Shown: piece by piece, positions 54,192 to 62,648 of the stretch
Position numbering within the stretch: the first letter of the stretch is position 1
Layout of the letters: every line of letters starts with the position of its first letter
DNA from: Synechococcales cyanobacterium C42_A2020_086
GTDB lineage: Bacteria; Cyanobacteriota; Cyanobacteriia; Elainellales; Elainellaceae
Length of the DNA: 64,000 nt
Assembly: GCA_015272325.1 (NCBI GenBank)
Contig: JACYLU010000038.1
Location: 62,001 to 126,000 of the forward strand
Direction: 5' to 3'
Notes under the pieces: model-generated
What the model saw: only the letters and a program-made list of their open reading frames with translations
Told to the model about the DNA's origin: nothing
Database searches by the model: none
Translations under genes and position numbers: made by a program

Positions 54192-55103
54192 TTATGCCTG
54201 TGGGAAGGTGGCGCTGAGCCAGTCGATCACGTGGGCATTCACAACGTCAGGACGTTCGTCGTGCGGGCAGTGACCTGTGTTGGGAATCGGGATAAACTGA
54301 ACGCGGTCTGACTGCTCAGCCAATTCTCGGTAGAGTTTAGCGCCGCTGATCGGCGTCCAGGGGTCGGCTTCGCCCCAGAGTACCAGCAGTGGTTGGTTGA
54401 TGCGGGGCAGCAGTTCCTCGGGTTTGGGTCCGGGAGGGGCAGTGAGAATGGCCGCAAAGACTTTTTGAGCGCCCTTATCGCAGGAGGGTTCATAGATCAG
54501 GTCAATCAGCTCATCGGTGACGGCAGTCGGGTCGTGGTACACCTGATGGAGCGTGCGGCGCAGGCGGGGCTTGCTGCGAATCTGCTGAAACAGGAAAGGA
54601 CCTATCCAGGCAGAGCTAACGACCTTCGTGAAGGTGCCCATAACGACCCGCAGCGGCAGCGGCAGTTCTTCCGGGCGATGGTTCAAGCCACCCGCCGCAT
54701 TCAGCAACACACCGCCTCGTGCCATTTCGGGGTGATTCGCCAGCATCATCAGGCTGAGCAGTGCCCCAATCGAGTTACCCACAAATAGAGCAGGCTCCTG
54801 GACATGCGCCGTCCAGAAGTCGCGTAGCAGGTCCTGCCAGAGTTCCATGCAGTAGTCAGCCACCGGCTTATCGGACTTGCCGAAGCCCAGCAAATCAATG
54901 GCAACAACCCGGTAGCCTGCCTCGGCTAATACGGGAATATTGCGCCGCCAATGCCCAATTGAGGCTCCAAAGCCATGGATCAGAATCAGCGGTATGCCAG
55001 TGCCTTGAGCTGCATAGGCAATGCGATGACCTTGCCAAGTCCAGAACTGGGTTTCGAGAGAGGCGAACGGTGCTGCTGTCGAGCGGGAAACCTGAGTAGT
55101 CAC
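54192..55103 (-). CDS. Alpha/beta-fold hydrolase
   Basis: A 303-residue serine hydrolase. Catalytic triad: Ser111 in VGNSIGALL, Asp247 in WGEADPWTP and His278 in NTGHCPHDERP. The oxyanion-hole motif HGFGAS follows LILI near residue 43. The pattern fits a group of cyanobacterial/plastid hydrolases that includes pheophytinase-like proteins, but the substrate cannot be read. It starts with GTG without a good ribosome-binding site. Confidence 0.85.
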   Translation of the reverse strand: MTTQVSRSTAAPFASLETQFWTWQGHRIAYAAQGTGIPLILIHGFGASIGHWRRNIPVLAEAGYRVVAIDLLGFGKSDKPVADYCMELWQDLLRDFWTAHVQEPALFVGNSIGALLSLMMLANHPEMARGGVLLNAAGGLNHRPEELPLPLRVVMGTFTKVVSSAWIGPFLFQQIRSKPRLRRTLHQVYHDPTAVTDELIDLIYEPSCDKGAQKVFAAILTAPPGPKPEELLPRINQPLLVLWGEADPWTPISGAKLYRELAEQSDRVQFIPIPNTGHCPHDERPDVVNAHVIDWLSATFPQA

Positions 55104-55282
55104 AATTCTTTGTTTACGTTTCTTAAACTCTTTTCATGATAAAGGGTAGTTTCCCATAAGTGGGCTGCTATTCCTCCCCACAGGGCTGATTTTTCTGCCT
55201 CGAGCCTTCTCTCTCCGGACTGGCTTTTGTTCCGTGCATAGCGGAACGCTACACTAAAATTTGGGATTCTTGAGAGAACACT

Positions 55283-55507
55283 ATGCCGCATACGATTGTT
55301 ACCAACACCTGCGAGGGCGTAGCCGACTGCGTAGACGCTTGCCCAGTGGCCTGCATTCACGAGGGTCCTGGCAAAAACGCCAAGGGTACTGACTGGTACT
55401 GGATCGATTTCGGCACCTGCATCGACTGCGGCATTTGCCTGCAAGTCTGCCCAGTTGAAGGTGCTATCGTTCCGGAAGAGCGCCCCGAGCTGCAAAACAC
55501 GCCCTAG
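55283..55507 (+). CDS. Bacterial-type ferredoxin, two iron-sulfur clusters
   Basis: A 74-residue electron carrier. The C-terminal half has a classical CIDCGICLQVCP motif (Cys46, 49, 52, 56). The N-terminal half has Cys10, Cys16, Cys20 and Cys24 with a C-x5-C-x3-CP-x2-C spacing that lacks the usual CxxC, so it may hold a 3Fe-4S cluster, as in 7Fe ferredoxins, or a modified 4Fe-4S. It lies 51 bp upstream of an ABC ATPase on the same strand. Confidence 0.93.
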   Translation: MPHTIVTNTCEGVADCVDACPVACIHEGPGKNAKGTDWYWIDFGTCIDCGICLQVCPVEGAIVPEERPELQNTP

Positions 55508-55558
55508 CCCCTGCTTCCTCAAGCCTTCTTTATCATTCAAGCGTTTGGCTTCTCCACC

Positions 55559-56290
55559 ATGACCGATCCTGCCCCTCTGTTACGCGTTGAAGATGTTTAC
55601 GCTGGTTACATCAACGATCTCGATATTCTTCAGGGCGTCAATTTCAAGATTTACCCTGGTGAGCTAGTGGTCGTGATCGGTCCCAATGGGGCGGGCAAAT
55701 CGACGCTGGCGAAGACAATCTTTGGGCTGCTGACCCCCCGTCGCGGCACGATTGTGTTTGACGGCAAGAATATCGTGGGCTTGAAGTCGAACCAAATTGT
55801 GCAGCGGGGCATGTGCTATGTGCCGCAGATCGCCAATGTCTTTCCTTCGCTGACGGTAGATGAAAATCTGGAGATGGGTGCCTTTGTGCGCAGCGGTTCC
55901 CTCAAGGAGTTGAAAGACCGCATTTATGCATTATTTCCTCGCCTTGTCGAGCGGCGCAAGCAGCGGGCAGGCACGCTCTCGGGTGGAGAACGGCAGCAGC
56001 TCGCCATGGGCCGGGCCCTAATGCTGCAACCCAAACTGCTGATCCTAGACGAACCCTCGGCTGCCCTCTCTCCACAGCTCGTCAATAGCGTCTTTGAGCT
56101 GATCAAGCGCATCAACAGCGAGGGAATTTCAATTATTCTGGTCGAGCAAAATGCGCGCAAAGCCCTGGCAATGGCGGATCGGGGCTATGTGCTGGAAACC
56201 GGACGCGACCGCTTTGAAGGCTCCGGCCCCGATTTGCTGAATGATCCGAAGGTGGGTGAGCTGTATCTTGGAGCCGGACGTGGGCATTGA
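55559..56290 (+). CDS. LivF/NatE-type ABC transporter ATPase
   Basis: ATPase subunit of a branched-chain/neutral amino-acid or urea importer; 243 residues. Walker A is GPNGAGKS (41-48), Q-loop VPQIANVFPSLT, signature LSGGERQQ and Walker B LLILDEPSAALSP. The short form without C-terminal extension and the KALAMADRGYVLETG region are typical of LivF. The other transporter subunits are not adjacent; cyanobacterial nat genes are often scattered, so natE is a candidate name. Confidence 0.9.
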   Translation: MTDPAPLLRVEDVYAGYINDLDILQGVNFKIYPGELVVVIGPNGAGKSTLAKTIFGLLTPRRGTIVFDGKNIVGLKSNQIVQRGMCYVPQIANVFPSLTVDENLEMGAFVRSGSLKELKDRIYALFPRLVERRKQRAGTLSGGERQQLAMGRALMLQPKLLILDEPSAALSPQLVNSVFELIKRINSEGISIILVEQNARKALAMADRGYVLETGRDRFEGSGPDLLNDPKVGELYLGAGRGH

Positions 56291-56435
56291 AACCGGGCAG
56301 GGGCTGTCACTGATAACAACGTTCACATCGTCTAGCCGCTGCAGACTTCACCGTTCAGCAGAATTGGGCAGCAGTAGAGCCAAAAGTAGGGCATCCTGGA
56401 TTCGGAAATAGATAAAACACACCTCAGACACCCCT

Positions 56436-57260
56436 ATGGAGCTTCTGCTTTCCGGCTGCCTGACGCTGTTAGTTTTTGCCTTGGGAGCGGCGGTCGGCAG
56501 TTTCCTGAATGTTGTGGTCTATCGGCTGCCGGCGGGTTTATCGTTGCTGTATCCGCCGTCGCGCTGTCCCTACTGTTTGCGGCGGCTCAACGCTTACGAT
56601 AATGTGCCGGTGCTGGGCTGGCTGTGGCTCAAGGGGCGCTGCCGCTTTTGCAAACGACGGATTTCACCACGCTATCCGTTGGTAGAGGCGGCGACAGGTA
56701 TTTTGTTTGTGCTGGTATTTCAAGCGTTCAGTCTCTCTCTGCCTACGGTGGGCTACTGGGCTTTCTTTAGCTGGTTGCTGGCGCTAGCGCTGATCGATCT
56801 CGACACTCTGACGCTGCCCCATGCTCTAACCAAATCTGGACTGCTGGCCGGACTCGTCTTTCAGGCGATATGGGGTGCTGTGACCACGGCTAGCGTAGCG
56901 GGGGCGGCGAGCTATCTGATGACTGGAATTGGGGGAGCCGTGGTAGGGCTGTGGCTGTTTGACTTGATTGCCATTGGCGGATCAATCGCCTTTGGGCAAA
57001 CAGCGATGGGGGGCGGCGATGCCAAGCTAGCAGCAATGATGGGGGCGTGGCTCGGCTGGAAGCTGCTGCTGGTGGCGGGGTTTCTAGCCTGTGCGGTCGG
57101 GGCGTTTGCAGGCGGAGGCGGCATTGCCTTAGGAGTGCTGAGTCGGCGGCAGCCAATGCCCTTTGGCCCGTTTTTGGCAGGAGGAGCGGTGCTAGCGACG
57201 TTTTTTGGCGATGCGCTGATCGCGACCTACCTCAGCTTGTTTTTCCCGACGGTGCCTTGA
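56436..57260 (+). CDS. pilD: Prepilin peptidase / leader peptidase PilD
   Basis: Membrane aspartyl protease that cleaves type IV pilin leader peptides; needed for motility and natural transformation. The N-terminal cytoplasmic zinc-binding tetrad is CPYC (Cys44, Cys47) and CRFC (Cys69, Cys72). Catalytic aspartates lie in LIDLDTLTLP (Asp121 or Asp123) and GGGDAKLAAMMGAWLG. The 274-residue length and eight hydrophobic segments are normal. Confidence 0.96.
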   Translation: MELLLSGCLTLLVFALGAAVGSFLNVVVYRLPAGLSLLYPPSRCPYCLRRLNAYDNVPVLGWLWLKGRCRFCKRRISPRYPLVEAATGILFVLVFQAFSLSLPTVGYWAFFSWLLALALIDLDTLTLPHALTKSGLLAGLVFQAIWGAVTTASVAGAASYLMTGIGGAVVGLWLFDLIAIGGSIAFGQTAMGGGDAKLAAMMGAWLGWKLLLVAGFLACAVGAFAGGGGIALGVLSRRQPMPFGPFLAGGAVLATFFGDALIATYLSLFFPTVP

Positions 57261-57292
57261 GCAGGGCTGCCTTTGAATGAGGTTGCGCTAGC

Positions 57293-57325
57293 GTTTAGCA
57301 ACGGTTTGGCAACGGTTTAGCAACT
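57293..57325. repeat. 11-bp tandem repeat, three copies
   Basis: Three consecutive copies of GTTTRGCAACK after pilD; neighbouring copies differ by one or two bases. Confidence 0.85.
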
Positions 57326-57417
57326 ATTTGCCTGCTGTTTCGCCGTTCGGTCCGCGACACGGTATGATCAATCCACATCATCCTGTTGGGGTTTCCCTCG
57401 TCTGATAAGATAGTCCT

Positions 57418-57666
57418 GTGACCTGGATCACTATCAGAACGGCTAGCACTCGTTGGGAAGCGGAATTGATGCAGCAAATGCTCGCTGCGCATGGCATTCC
57501 TGCGCGTGTTGTGCTTCAAGGCATAGCAGCCCATTTTGGATGCGGTGTCCCTGCTGCCTTGCAGGTTCGTCCTCAAGATCGATGGACGGCGCTGCTGCTC
57601 CTCAGTCCTATAGACGACCCCATTGACGACGACCTAGAAGAGGATCTCGACAAGGCGCTGGAGTGA
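57418..57666 (+). CDS. DUF2007-like small protein
   Basis: An 82-residue protein similar in pattern to DUF2007 (putative signal-transducing) proteins: a strand, a helix WEAELMQQMLAAHGIPARV, then GCGVPAALQVRPQDRWTALLLL. The tail is acidic (DDPIDDDLEEDLDKALE). The start is GTG with no clear ribosome-binding site, so the N-terminus could differ. It is 129 bp upstream of accD on the same strand. Confidence 0.6.
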   Translation: MTWITIRTASTRWEAELMQQMLAAHGIPARVVLQGIAAHFGCGVPAALQVRPQDRWTALLLLSPIDDPIDDDLEEDLDKALE

Positions 57667-57795
57667 GGACGTTCAGACTGGAGCGCGTCACGGTTCTGCA
57701 CTGTGGCGGCTAGAGGGTCGAACCAAGCTCAAAGCCGCTTGGAAATGCTCTCGTCCAGGGCTGATGCTCACCTCAATTTGTACGGTTGAAGGCTC

Positions 57796-58743
57796 ATGTC
57801 CCTATTTGACTGGTTTGCGAATCGACGAAAATCCGGCTCTCTGTCTAAGGAACGGCAGGAGCGCGAGATTGCCGATGGTCTGTGGAGTAAGTGTCCTGCT
57901 TGCGGTGTCCTCACCTACACCAAGGATTTGCGAACGAACCAAATGGTTTGCCCAGACTGTGGGCATCACCTGCGCATCTTTGCCGACCAGCGGGTGCAGC
58001 AGTTGATTGACCCAGGCACTTGGCGACCGCTCGATGAGGACCTTTGCCCAGTTGATCCCCTGAAGTTTCGCGACCGCAAAGCCTATCAAGACCGGCTGCG
58101 AGAAACCCAGGATAAAACCGGATTGCGGGATGCGGTGCAAACTGGCCTTGGTCAGCTTGATCGGCTGCCCCTAGGACTGGGCGTCATGGATTTTCGCTTC
58201 ATGGGTGGCAGCATGGGTTCCGTTGTGGGCGAAAAGCTGACGCGGCTGATTGAACGGGCGACTCGAGAGCGGCTGCCGGTGGTGATTGTCTGTGCGTCGG
58301 GTGGTGCCCGCATGCAGGAAGGGATGCTGAGCCTGATGCAGATGGCTAAGATTTCGGCGGCGCTAGAGCGTCATCGAGAGGCAGGGCTGCTCTATGTGCC
58401 GGTGTTGACACATCCTACCACTGGCGGCGTGACGGCGAGTTTCGCGATGCTAGGCGACATTATCGTGGCAGAACCGAAGGCAACCATTGGCTTTGCGGGT
58501 CGGCGGGTTGTGGAGCAAACCCTGCGAGAAAAGCTACCCGATGACTTTCAAACCTCGGAATATCTGTTGACCCACGGCTTTGTCGATACGATTGTGCCGC
58601 GCACCCAGCTCAAACAAACCCTGGCGCAACTGATCCGGCTGCATCAGCCCTACCCGCCATCTCCTGCCCAGGCGTCGCAGTTTGTGCATGTGCCTGATCA
58701 TCTCCCGGAGTCGCTGTCGGTCAACTCGGTGCGGGCTGATTAG
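57796..58743 (+). CDS. accD: Acetyl-CoA carboxylase carboxyltransferase subunit beta
   Basis: Transfers carboxyl from biotin to acetyl-CoA, the first committed step of fatty-acid synthesis, together with AccA. The 315-residue protein has the N-terminal zinc ribbon with Cys33, Cys36, Cys52 and Cys55. The crotonase-like core shows [23 protein letters not shown] and [16 protein letters not shown], as expected. narM follows 17 bp downstream and is probably cotranscribed. Confidence 0.98.
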   Translation: MSLFDWFANRRKSGSLSKERQEREIADGLWSKCPACGVLTYTKDLRTNQMVCPDCGHHLRIFADQRVQQLIDPGTWRPLDEDLCPVDPLKFRDRKAYQDRLRETQDKTGLRDAVQTGLGQLDRLPLGLGVMDFRFMGGSMGSVVGEKLTRLIERATRERLPVVIVCASGGARMQEGMLSLMQMAKISAALERHREAGLLYVPVLTHPTTGGVTASFAMLGDIIVAEPKATIGFAGRRVVEQTLREKLPDDFQTSEYLLTHGFVDTIVPRTQLKQTLAQLIRLHQPYPPSPAQASQFVHVPDHLPESLSVNSVRAD

Positions 58744-58760
58744 AGCAATGAGCCAATGCC

Positions 58761-59213
58761 ATGAGCCAATTCTTTCAATTTGAATCGGACTTTGTCGATT
58801 CCCTACGCTGTATCCCGATGCAGGTGCGGTTCAAGCTCGACTGCTGCGGTGTCAAACTCAAGCTGCCCCACTGGCATCAATTGACTGCAGCAGAGCGGCA
58901 ACAGCTTGTAGATGGACCCTGCTCTACCGAGGCCGAAGTACAAGCCTATCGAGAGCGGCTGCGGGCTATGGTGCAGGCCCATGCGGGAGAACTGCCGAGC
59001 GATCTGCCGATTGAAGCGTCGCCGGCCTGGCTCGATGCAACGATAATCCCCGAAAGCGTGCAGTTGCAGGCGGAAAGCGTTGGGGCGACTATTCATCTCG
59101 ACCAATGGGCAAACCTGACTCCCCTACAGCGATTTGCCTTAATCAAGCTCAGCCGCTCGCAGCACGAGAACAAAAACTTTTTGCCGGCCCTAAAGGAGTT
59201 TCAGATCGTCTGA
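58761..59213 (+). CDS. narM: Nitrate reductase-associated protein NarM
   Basis: A 150-residue protein of the cyanobacterial NarM family, needed for assembly or activity of ferredoxin-nitrate reductase NarB. Conserved parts are FQFESDFVDSLRCIPMQVRFKLDCCGVKLKL and the C-terminal RFALIKLSRSQHENKNFLPALKEF. narB is not in the window. A 13-bp near-duplication puts a second ATGAGCCAAT 13 bp upstream, out of frame. Confidence 0.9.
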   Translation: MSQFFQFESDFVDSLRCIPMQVRFKLDCCGVKLKLPHWHQLTAAERQQLVDGPCSTEAEVQAYRERLRAMVQAHAGELPSDLPIEASPAWLDATIIPESVQLQAESVGATIHLDQWANLTPLQRFALIKLSRSQHENKNFLPALKEFQIV

Positions 59214-59231
59214 ATTTAGCCCTTGATGCGA

Positions 59232-59265
59232 CCAGATGTTAATCGAACCCAGATGTTAATCGAAC
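59232..59265. repeat. 17-bp perfect tandem duplication
   Basis: Two copies of CCAGATGTTAATCGAAC after narM, the longest perfect duplication noticed. It is followed by an 8-bp duplication TCAATGAG at 59285-59300. Confidence 0.93.
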
Positions 59266-59375
59266 AGTGAGCACCAATGAGTGATCAATGAGTCAATGAG
59301 GGAGCCTCCCAGCCAGACTCCCAATTGGGTTAAGTTTAGGGGCTAGCCTCAGTGACCTGGCCTCATTCCCTTAGT

Positions 59376-59397
59376 TAGTCAACGACTAGTCAACGAC
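59376..59397. repeat. 11-bp perfect tandem duplication at a gene end
   Basis: Two copies of TAGTCAACGAC; the boundary between them contains the stop codon of the glycine-ladder gene. Confidence 0.9.
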
Positions 59398-59661
59398 GGC
59401 GGCGGACTTCATGGGGCGGGGTCCCGGTTGCAATGAGGACTCTTGCCAGAGCGGTTCGAGTGCCTGATCAACGACGGCACCCAATACAGCCCCGACGTAA
59501 GAACCCACAATCGACCCGACCAGCGAACCCGCCAACGAGCCAACGAGGGACGTGACGATCGAGCCATTCATCGCCCCTACTACTGAACCAATGACTGCTC
59601 CGGCTAGGGAACCCGTCAGCGAGCCAATCACAGAACCGATTGCAGAACCAATGTCATGCAT
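59386..59661 (-). CDS. Glycine-ladder (tetrad GSxx repeat) hydrophobic protein
   Basis: A 91-residue protein. Residues 4-66 consist of about sixteen consecutive tetrads of the form small-small-hydrophobic-hydrophobic (IGSVIGSLTGSLAGAVIGSV and so on), with Gly recurring at every fourth position with few exceptions. An ordinary polar tail follows (EPLWQESSLQPGPRP). The pattern resembles glycine-zipper peptides that pack tightly in membranes, but is much more regular. The ATG has GAGGTG 9 nt upstream. I recognise no named family. The end of the gene lies in an 11-bp duplication. Confidence 0.72.
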   Translation of the reverse strand: MHDIGSAIGSVIGSLTGSLAGAVIGSVVGAMNGSIVTSLVGSLAGSLVGSIVGSYVGAVLGAVVDQALEPLWQESSLQPGPRPMKSAAVVD

Positions 59662-60018
59662 AGGATTTCACCTCAATTGATCAATCTAGTCTTTTGCGTT
59701 TGATCTGATGCTGTCGATCGTCGGTCTTGGCTGCTCTTGGTTGTCGATCTCGACGGCCGATCTCGACTGTCGGTCTTTGCGATCTTTTTTGCAATCTTCT
59801 TTGCAATCTGTCGATGAAGTGCTGTTCCTCATTGTACGGCAGCGCATCGAATCAGCCTAGCAGCTAGGGCTAGCTCTTGATGCCCTGCTAGATACTCAAG
59901 TGGAGATGAATTATAGGAAGAACTAGCGCCCTCCTAGAAACTGACTCACAAATTCCAAGCAGCGCAGCAAAATTCAGGATTTACAATCAAGTTGCCCCTT
60001 TTCCTGACGTTGCCTGTC
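59662..60018. other. Spacer with clustered short repeats
   Basis: 357 bp between divergent genes. It contains an imperfect 13-bp duplication CGATCTCGAC (59744-59769) and about 2.8 copies of a 12-bp unit TTTGCRATCTTY (59775-59808). Promoters for the glycine-ladder gene and the next gene must lie here. Confidence 0.5.
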
Positions 60019-60768
60019 ATGAGCCAGACCGACTTGATTCTCTTGGTGGTTTATTTGCTGAGTGTGGCTTATGTCCTCTACCAAGCGTTCCAAAGCCTGG
60101 AAGAGAAAACCATGATCACGCTGGTGGGCAAACCCGAGTTTGATCCTGAATTTCTTCAGGATTACGTCAAGCTGGAGTTTGGCTTCAAAGACGATCAGCG
60201 CTTCAAGTTTGAAGAGCAGCCGAAACAGCTGGAAGCGACGATTAAGAACTCGGCACGGACTGCAACCATCACTATCGATTGGGATAAGGGGTCGCTAACC
60301 TCGTTTGACGGTAACGACCGGCGAGTGATTCGATTTGTCGATAATTTGCAGAGCAGCGATTTAAGCAAGGCACAAGTGTCAACGACAATTATGCCGAAAG
60401 GCAGTGTGACGGTGAAACTCGTTCCGGAAAAGAACTTTAAACCCAACGCTGAATCAGGGGCGCTGGAACCCAGCACACCCATTGTCGATGTAGTTGGGTT
60501 GCGCGAGGAGGTTATAGCGAATCGCAGAAAGCGACCCAAGACTGAAAAAGATAAGGCAAAGTTTGAGAAGCTAGAGACCACCTACACCAACTTTATGACG
60601 ATGCGAGAGCCGCTGAAATTCTCGTTGCGTCTGCCGCTACAAGTGACAAACATTGCCGAAGGCAGCAAAAAAGACTACTGGGGGTTTGTAGAGTGCTTTT
60701 TCACCGTCAGCCGAGCACCCCTGAAGGAGCAAATTCCCTGGAATCCTAAGAAAAGCAAGCCAAAGTAA
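60019..60768 (+). CDS. Single-span membrane-anchored protein, unknown
   Basis: A 249-residue protein with one N-terminal span (about 6-24, LILLVVYLLSVAYVLYQAF) and a soluble, beta-rich remainder. Recurrent charged strands such as VKLEFGFKDDQRFKFEEQP and TATITIDWDKGSLTSFDGNDRRVIRF are visible. The tail is lysine-rich. I do not recognise it. ATG 60019 gives the membrane start; an upstream TTG adds nine residues. It is convergent with ureD. Confidence 0.65.
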   Translation: MSQTDLILLVVYLLSVAYVLYQAFQSLEEKTMITLVGKPEFDPEFLQDYVKLEFGFKDDQRFKFEEQPKQLEATIKNSARTATITIDWDKGSLTSFDGNDRRVIRFVDNLQSSDLSKAQVSTTIMPKGSVTVKLVPEKNFKPNAESGALEPSTPIVDVVGLREEVIANRRKRPKTEKDKAKFEKLETTYTNFMTMREPLKFSLRLPLQVTNIAEGSKKDYWGFVECFFTVSRAPLKEQIPWNPKKSKPK

Positions 60769-60841
60769 GCCGTCACAATGCCAGCTCTGATATCGGTGCG
60801 GTGACATTGGCACTGAATATCCAGCCCTGATGAGAACTGCA

Positions 60842-61762
60842 TTAGAGCTGCCAGACCCGCGGCAAGCAAGCTGACCTGCGGGTGCTGCCTAGGCTGTCCT
60901 GCCGCAAGAGCTGCCAAACCTGGATGAACCAGTGTCGTGCCGCAGCGGTTGAGGTGCCGCGATAGCGACAGAGCAAGCCAGATTGCAGTCGGGTCACGCC
61001 GACGGTTGCGTTGATAGTTGCGTTGATAGTTGCGTCTGCACCGGGTTGCCAGAGCTGCCGCGCCTTCTCGACGAGTTCGGGTGAGATGGGTTGCCCCAGA
61101 CACGCTAGGCTGCCGATCACCGGGCACCCGGCCAACCCGTGCGGACTGTGCATCATCTCGCTGCCGCCCTGCACGCGCTGCGGATCGACCCAGAGTAATT
61201 GGCCGGCTTGCCATACTTCAATGTGCGAGCACCAGAGTCCGGTCTGAAACTGCTCGCCGCGGGCACTGCGACCCAGACGAGTCACCTCCCACCCCAGCCA
61301 TCGGGCGTTTGCGGCTAGGTTCACCTGCAGGCGCTGCCGGTAGAGTGCTCCATTAAACACAATCGTTTCCTGCGGCAGCCACTCTAGGCAAGCACCCGCT
61401 GCAACATCGATGTGAACCGTTTGCTGAGCAGTAGCGCCATTGCTGCGGTAAACCTTGGTGGCGGCGGCCGTCGTCACCAGAGCCTGTGCTTCCGGATGCA
61501 CAAGCAGGTTCACCGCCAGCTCATCCCCCCCGACAATGCCGCCCGCGGTGTGCAGCATGACGCTATGGCAGATGGCATCTCCTTCTGGGTAAAACGGCCG
61601 CTGCACCTTCAACGGAGCCTGCACCCGGCTGCGGCTGAGCCAGGTTTTAGCTTGCCGCCGCGTAAACTCTAACTCTAACTGACCGGACCACACCCGCGAT
61701 GGGGAGGACATAAGCGGCGGACCGACTGGCGGACCGAACGGCTGAACCGAGGCGTTATTCAT
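60842..61762 (-). CDS. ureD: Urease accessory protein UreD
   Basis: Chaperone that with UreF and UreG inserts nickel into urease; 306 residues. Conserved blocks are QRPFYPEG, LHTAGGIVGGDELAVNL, TTAAATKVYRS and WLPQETIVFNGAL. ATG at 61762 has GGAG 8 nt upstream. No ure structural gene lies beside it, unlike clustered urease operons. Residues near 245 repeat INATINAT because of a 12-bp tandem duplication (61005-61028). Confidence 0.95.
   Translation of the reverse strand: MNNASVQPFGPPVGPPLMSSPSRVWSGQLELEFTRRQAKTWLSRSRVQAPLKVQRPFYPEGDAICHSVMLHTAGGIVGGDELAVNLLVHPEAQALVTTAAATKVYRSNGATAQQTVHIDVAAGACLEWLPQETIVFNGALYRQRLQVNLAANARWLGWEVTRLGRSARGEQFQTGLWCSHIEVWQAGQLLWVDPQRVQGGSEMMHSPHGLAGCPVIGSLACLGQPISPELVEKARQLWQPGADATINATINATVGVTRLQSGLLCRYRGTSTAAARHWFIQVWQLLRQDSLGSTRRSACLPRVWQL
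61005..61028. repeat. 12-bp perfect tandem duplication inside ureD
   Basis: Two full copies of GTTGCGTTGATA and a partial third, in frame, encoding the repeated INAT in UreD. Confidence 0.9.
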
Positions 61763-61807
61763 GCAAAGCTCCAGCAAAATGGCTATTATCGGCAGTGCGT
61801 CGGCTGG

Positions 61808-62566
61808 CTAGTCTAACCGCAGCGGCTGGTTTGCTAACTCTCCTAACCCTACCGATTGCAGCAGGGACTGCCACTGGCTTGCTAGCTCGGTGTTGTCTGG
61901 CTGAGCATAGCGCAGGGTGGCTAGAGTGGCAATTGCTTCGTACCAAATGCCGGAACGGGCGTAGATTGTGGGCTGCGTTTCGGGGGCAGCAGCGGCCAGT
62001 TGGTTCACCAAAGCAGCACTAGGTTCAACGCGCTGGATCCAGCCTTCCGTGAGCACATCGGCTGAGCGGTCGAGCGGGTCGCAAATCAGGGCAAAAAACC
62101 ACTGATAATCTTTGCCAACGGTCAGTGGCGGCAGGCTGCCATCTCGGGGAAGCTGCAGGCGGATCACACCTGGCTGGGGAGCAATCGGCACAACGGTTTG
62201 GTAGACTTCGGTCCCCGTATGGTCCAGCAGGATAAATTCCGCAGCGGCAGCAGAATTCTCGGGCACATACCAAAACAGCGTCGGGTATTCGGCTATAGTC
62301 AACCCAAAATTGGTGTTGGGAATCATTGCCGTAAGCGGCAGCGAGTTGGGCTGAGGCGACTGGGCGGGCAAACAGGCTCCCCGCGTTCCTCCCCCTTCGC
62401 GACGTCCTGGCAACCCCCGACCGGGCGGCACATAATCCTGAGCGGCACCTGGCACCGGCATCACCGCTGGTCCGAGTGTCCCCAGCAAGACCCCCAGCAA
62501 GACCCCCAAGCGCACCCCATAGAGACCTTGGCGGCCGCAATGCAACTTGAAACTGAGACGGCTCAT
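61808..62566 (-). CDS. DUF928 domain-containing secreted protein
   Basis: A 252-residue cyanobacterial protein with a signal peptide (about 1-42, ending VPGAAQD). The DUF928 domain shows YVPPGRGLPGRREGGGTRG, ALTAMIPNTNFGLTIAEYPTLFWYVP and a helical C-terminal part (WYEAIATLATLRYAQP). Members often sit beside CHAT proteins, which is not seen here. In the signal region a 12-bp duplication repeats GVLL. The start ATG is chosen for the signal peptide. Confidence 0.88.
   Translation of the reverse strand: MSRLSFKLHCGRQGLYGVRLGVLLGVLLGTLGPAVMPVPGAAQDYVPPGRGLPGRREGGGTRGACLPAQSPQPNSLPLTAMIPNTNFGLTIAEYPTLFWYVPENSAAAAEFILLDHTGTEVYQTVVPIAPQPGVIRLQLPRDGSLPPLTVGKDYQWFFALICDPLDRSADVLTEGWIQRVEPSAALVNQLAAAAPETQPTIYARSGIWYEAIATLATLRYAQPDNTELASQWQSLLQSVGLGELANQPLRLD
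62480..62503. repeat. 12-bp perfect tandem duplication inside the DUF928 gene
   Basis: Two copies of CCCCAGCAAGAC, in frame in the signal peptide, giving GVLLGVLLG. Confidence 0.9.
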
Positions 62567-62648
62567 GAGCAACCCCGATAAGGCGATCGATCCCCAGGTA
62601 TAGCATGCCTGGGATTTCAACTCGCTGAGGAATGTCACCCAATCTGCC

